64,000 nt of DNA from Bog-473 sp963737745 (GTDB taxonomy: Bacteria; Actinomycetota; Acidimicrobiia; Acidimicrobiales; RAAP-2), in NCBI GenBank assembly GCA_963737745.1, contig CAVTTR010000007.1:496001-560000 (forward strand), read 5' to 3'. The notes beneath the pieces are model-generated. The model saw only the letters and a list, made by a program, of their open reading frames with translations, made no database searches and was not told where the DNA came from. Within the stretch, counting starts at the first letter, position 1, and every line of letters starts with the position of its first letter. Below are positions 62,331 through 64,000 of this stretch, piece after piece. The translations under genes were made by a program, and so were the position numbers.

Positions 62331-62660
62331 CGATCCTTCCGCACCTGTCACAGACATTCCATTCCGGCTGATCTCCCGTACATCGGTTGCCAGCATCCAT
62401 CCTCCATTCAGACTTATTTCTCTTAGCGCGACCGAATCGGACGCTGTGAGTGTCATCTGGGTTGCCGGACGTCAACAACCCACAATTTGGCGTCACCCCG
62501 CCAATACCCGAATGTGGGATTTTCAATCCTGTCGTCGCTTCATAACCGGCGTGTCGCCTCCACTTTCATGTGCGCCAGCAGGTCGGAAACTCGTCTCTGC
62601 CAGCGGGTACTGGCGGCAGCCCTGGCAATCCGCTCGACGATGTGCCACATTCGCTGCGGC
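62331..62660. other. Intergenic region between divergent genes
   Basis: About 330 bases between the HTH gene and the acyl-CoA dehydrogenase. It presumably carries both promoters; no clear -35/-10 pair is seen. On the minus strand a short tail without a proper start (ERIARAAASTRWQRRVSDLL) can be read from about 62650 to 62540, but I do not count it as a gene. Confidence 0.4.
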
Positions 62661-63809
62661 ATGGACCTCACCTTCGGCACCACGTTCGAGGCCTTTCGCC
62701 ATGAGGCCCGCACGTGGCTGACGGCGCATGTGCCCTCTGATCCCTTGCCCTCTCCGCAGACCGCAGCTGGATTCGAGGCCCACCTCGCCTGGGAAGCCAC
62801 CCTGTTCACCGACCGATGGTCGGCCGTCAGCTGGCCCGTCGAATACGGCGGCCGGGGGTTGGGAATAATGGAGTGGCTTGTATTCGAGGAGGAATACCAC
62901 CAGGCTCGGGCTCCTGAACGAGTGACCCAGAACGGCATCGCCGTCTTGGCCCCCCGCCTCTTAGAGTACGGAACGACGGCGCAAAAGGATCGATTTTTGC
63001 TCCCGATAGCCGCCGGTGAGGAAATCTGGTGTCAGAGTTTGCCCGAACCCGAGAAGGTCAACCAGGTCGTCGTCACCCCCTCCCCTGCGGTCCGAAATGC
63101 AAAGGACGACGGCTGGATTCTGAACGGTCAGAATGTCTGGGCCGACGGCGGCGGCTTCGCCCATTGGTGCTTCGGGATGTTTCCCACCCAATGCGACGCC
63201 CGTCGACAATGTGGATGGACGTACTTCCTCGTTGCGCTGGATGCTCCCGGGGTCACCGTGCGCCGCATTCGTCGGACGGACGGTGCGTCCGGGCTGGCCG
63301 AGATCCTGCTCGATCATGTCGAGGTGCCCGACTTTCAGGTGCTCGGCCCTGAGGGGTCCGGGTGGTCTATCGCCATGTCGAACCCGGGCAACGAGCACGT
63401 ATTCGGGCTGCGCAGCCCGGTCCGGTCTATCCAAGCAGCAGCCCGGCTGGTCGAACTCTTCGATCAACACGGACAGCCAACGACAGTGGCCGATGCCGTC
63501 GCCCAGTCCTACATCGACGCGCAGGCCCTTGCGCTGCACACGTACTGGACGGCCAGCAAAATGGCGCGGGGACAATCCGCAGAGCCCGAAGCCCTTTGCA
63601 ACGAGATCTTCCTTTCCGCGATGAGCTCGGCCATGCACGAAACCGCCCTGGCGCTGTTAGGGCCCGACGGGGAATTACTCGAGTCCGGCGTGGCCGGCGA
63701 GTGGCCGTACGGTCATCGCGGCGGGCCGTTCGAGTCCATCAACGCCGTGACGCACGAGATGCAGAGCAATGTCGTGGTTGAACAAATGCTCGGCCTCCCA
63801 GAGGACTGA
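62661..63809 (+). CDS. Acyl-CoA dehydrogenase family protein, divergent FAD loop
   Basis: A 382-residue FadE-like protein. The N-terminal helical domain ends at SWPVEYGGRGLGIMEWLVFE and the middle beta domain has ILNGQNVWADGGGFAHWCFG. The C-terminal helices include GSGWSIAMSNPGNEHVFGLR. The usual stretch after the Trp-Cys-Gln (normally SEPxAGSDLAS, which contacts FAD and substrate) is replaced by SLPEPEKVNQVVVTPSPAVR, and the catalytic Glu is not obvious. It may be the inactive partner of a two-chain FadE pair with the gene that follows two bases later. ATG 62661 is the first start consistent with the family. Confidence 0.77.
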   Translation: MDLTFGTTFEAFRHEARTWLTAHVPSDPLPSPQTAAGFEAHLAWEATLFTDRWSAVSWPVEYGGRGLGIMEWLVFEEEYHQARAPERVTQNGIAVLAPRLLEYGTTAQKDRFLLPIAAGEEIWCQSLPEPEKVNQVVVTPSPAVRNAKDDGWILNGQNVWADGGGFAHWCFGMFPTQCDARRQCGWTYFLVALDAPGVTVRRIRRTDGASGLAEILLDHVEVPDFQVLGPEGSGWSIAMSNPGNEHVFGLRSPVRSIQAAARLVELFDQHGQPTTVADAVAQSYIDAQALALHTYWTASKMARGQSAEPEALCNEIFLSAMSSAMHETALALLGPDGELLESGVAGEWPYGHRGGPFESINAVTHEMQSNVVVEQMLGLPED

Positions 63810-63811
63810 TC

Positions 63812-64000
63812 GTGGATTTCTCATTCGGTCGCGAACAGATCGAACTGCGCCAGAACGTCCGCCGCGCCCTGGCGCGTGAATTTCCAATCACCGCGCTGCG
63901 GGCCAGCCAGGCAATGGCGGCGAGAAAACGATCGAGCGATGCGGCGAGTCGCTGGGCCGAACTGGTCGCACTCGGTGCACCCGCATTGCTCATTCCGAGG
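63812..64000 (+). CDS. Acyl-CoA dehydrogenase, N-terminal part only
   Basis: Begins with GTG 63812, two bases after the previous stop, and runs off the window end. Only 63 residues are visible: VDFSFGREQIELRQNVRRAL, then AREFPITALRASQAMAARK and WAELVALGAPALLI, which match the first helices of acyl-CoA dehydrogenases. Adjacent, coupled FadE genes often form heterotetramers in Actinobacteria that degrade steroid side chains or other branched acyl-CoAs. Confidence 0.72.
   Translation, partial: MDFSFGREQIELRQNVRRALAREFPITALRASQAMAARKRSSDAASRWAELVALGAPALLIPR

Noticed and set aside
62540..62650. Minus-strand tail reading ERIARAAASTRWQRRVSDLL upstream of the acyl-CoA dehydrogenase
   Set aside because: No start with a ribosome site, and the longer frame runs antisense into a well-supported gene.

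Overview
The window is a chromosomal stretch of a GC-rich bacterium with very short intergenic gaps. Several features point to Actinomycetota: a DUF2510-type segment fused to a CPBP protease, GTG and TTG starts throughout, a transhydrogenase split into PntAA, PntAB and PntB, a HCAAGKDRTG tyrosine phosphatase, and gltX followed by tRNA-Gln and tRNA-Glu. A finer placement (for example an acidimicrobial lineage) is only a guess. I see no phage, insertion sequence, CRISPR array, integrase or rRNA.

Layout. 1-10 kb: end of a kdpD sensor gene and kdpE, a serine hydrolase, a carbon-nitrogen hydrolase, zwf, a copper P-type ATPase with a TetR regulator, and a divergent 14-TM drug-efflux transporter under a strong promoter with a likely operator. 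10-24.5 kb: mixed housekeeping and detoxification genes (truncated crotonase, GNAT, two VOC proteins, FUSC membrane protein, broken DMT transporter, DinB, DHFR, phosphoesterase, tyrosine phosphatase, YihY, amidohydrolase, SDR, RDD and CPBP membrane proteins). 24.5-27.6 kb: two universal stress proteins and a secreted choice-of-anchor protein. 27.7-33.8 kb: a 1290-residue cyclase with the soluble adenylyl cyclase layout (two cyclase domains, NTPase, TPR), followed on the same strand by a transporter fused to two cyclic-nucleotide-binding domains. 34-44 kb: two divergent operons around a shared control region, encoding a glutamine-synthetase-like amide ligase, an amine or amino-acid permease, stress proteins, a three-subunit N-methylglutamate-synthase-type enzyme, a FAD amine oxidase-like protein and an XRE-cupin regulator. 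44-51 kb: sugar-type dehydrogenase and aldo-keto reductase pair, a hydroxyisobutyrate-type dehydrogenase and a FtsX-like permease. 51-64 kb: tRNA-Glu, tRNA-Gln, ydcF, gltX, a [3Fe-4S] ferredoxin, a UbiB-type kinase, a Met-rich secreted protein with a membrane partner, the pnt operon and acyl-CoA dehydrogenases.

Two systems deserve attention. The first is the cyclase plus cyclic-nucleotide-binding transporter at 27.7-33.8 kb, which looks like a self-contained circuit from second messenger to transport. The second is the amine assimilation locus at 34-44 kb, which resembles the gamma-glutamylmethylamide / N-methylglutamate route but carries only one dehydrogenase-like subunit.

A caution applies to the whole window. 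At least eleven genes have one-base frame breaks whose two halves fit a family perfectly once a single base is added or removed, often in a short homopolymer. Most of these are more likely sequencing or assembly indels than real pseudogenes. Two genes, a crotonase at 10.1 kb and a DMT transporter at 13.9-14.4 kb, are in addition missing a large part and may be truly decayed.
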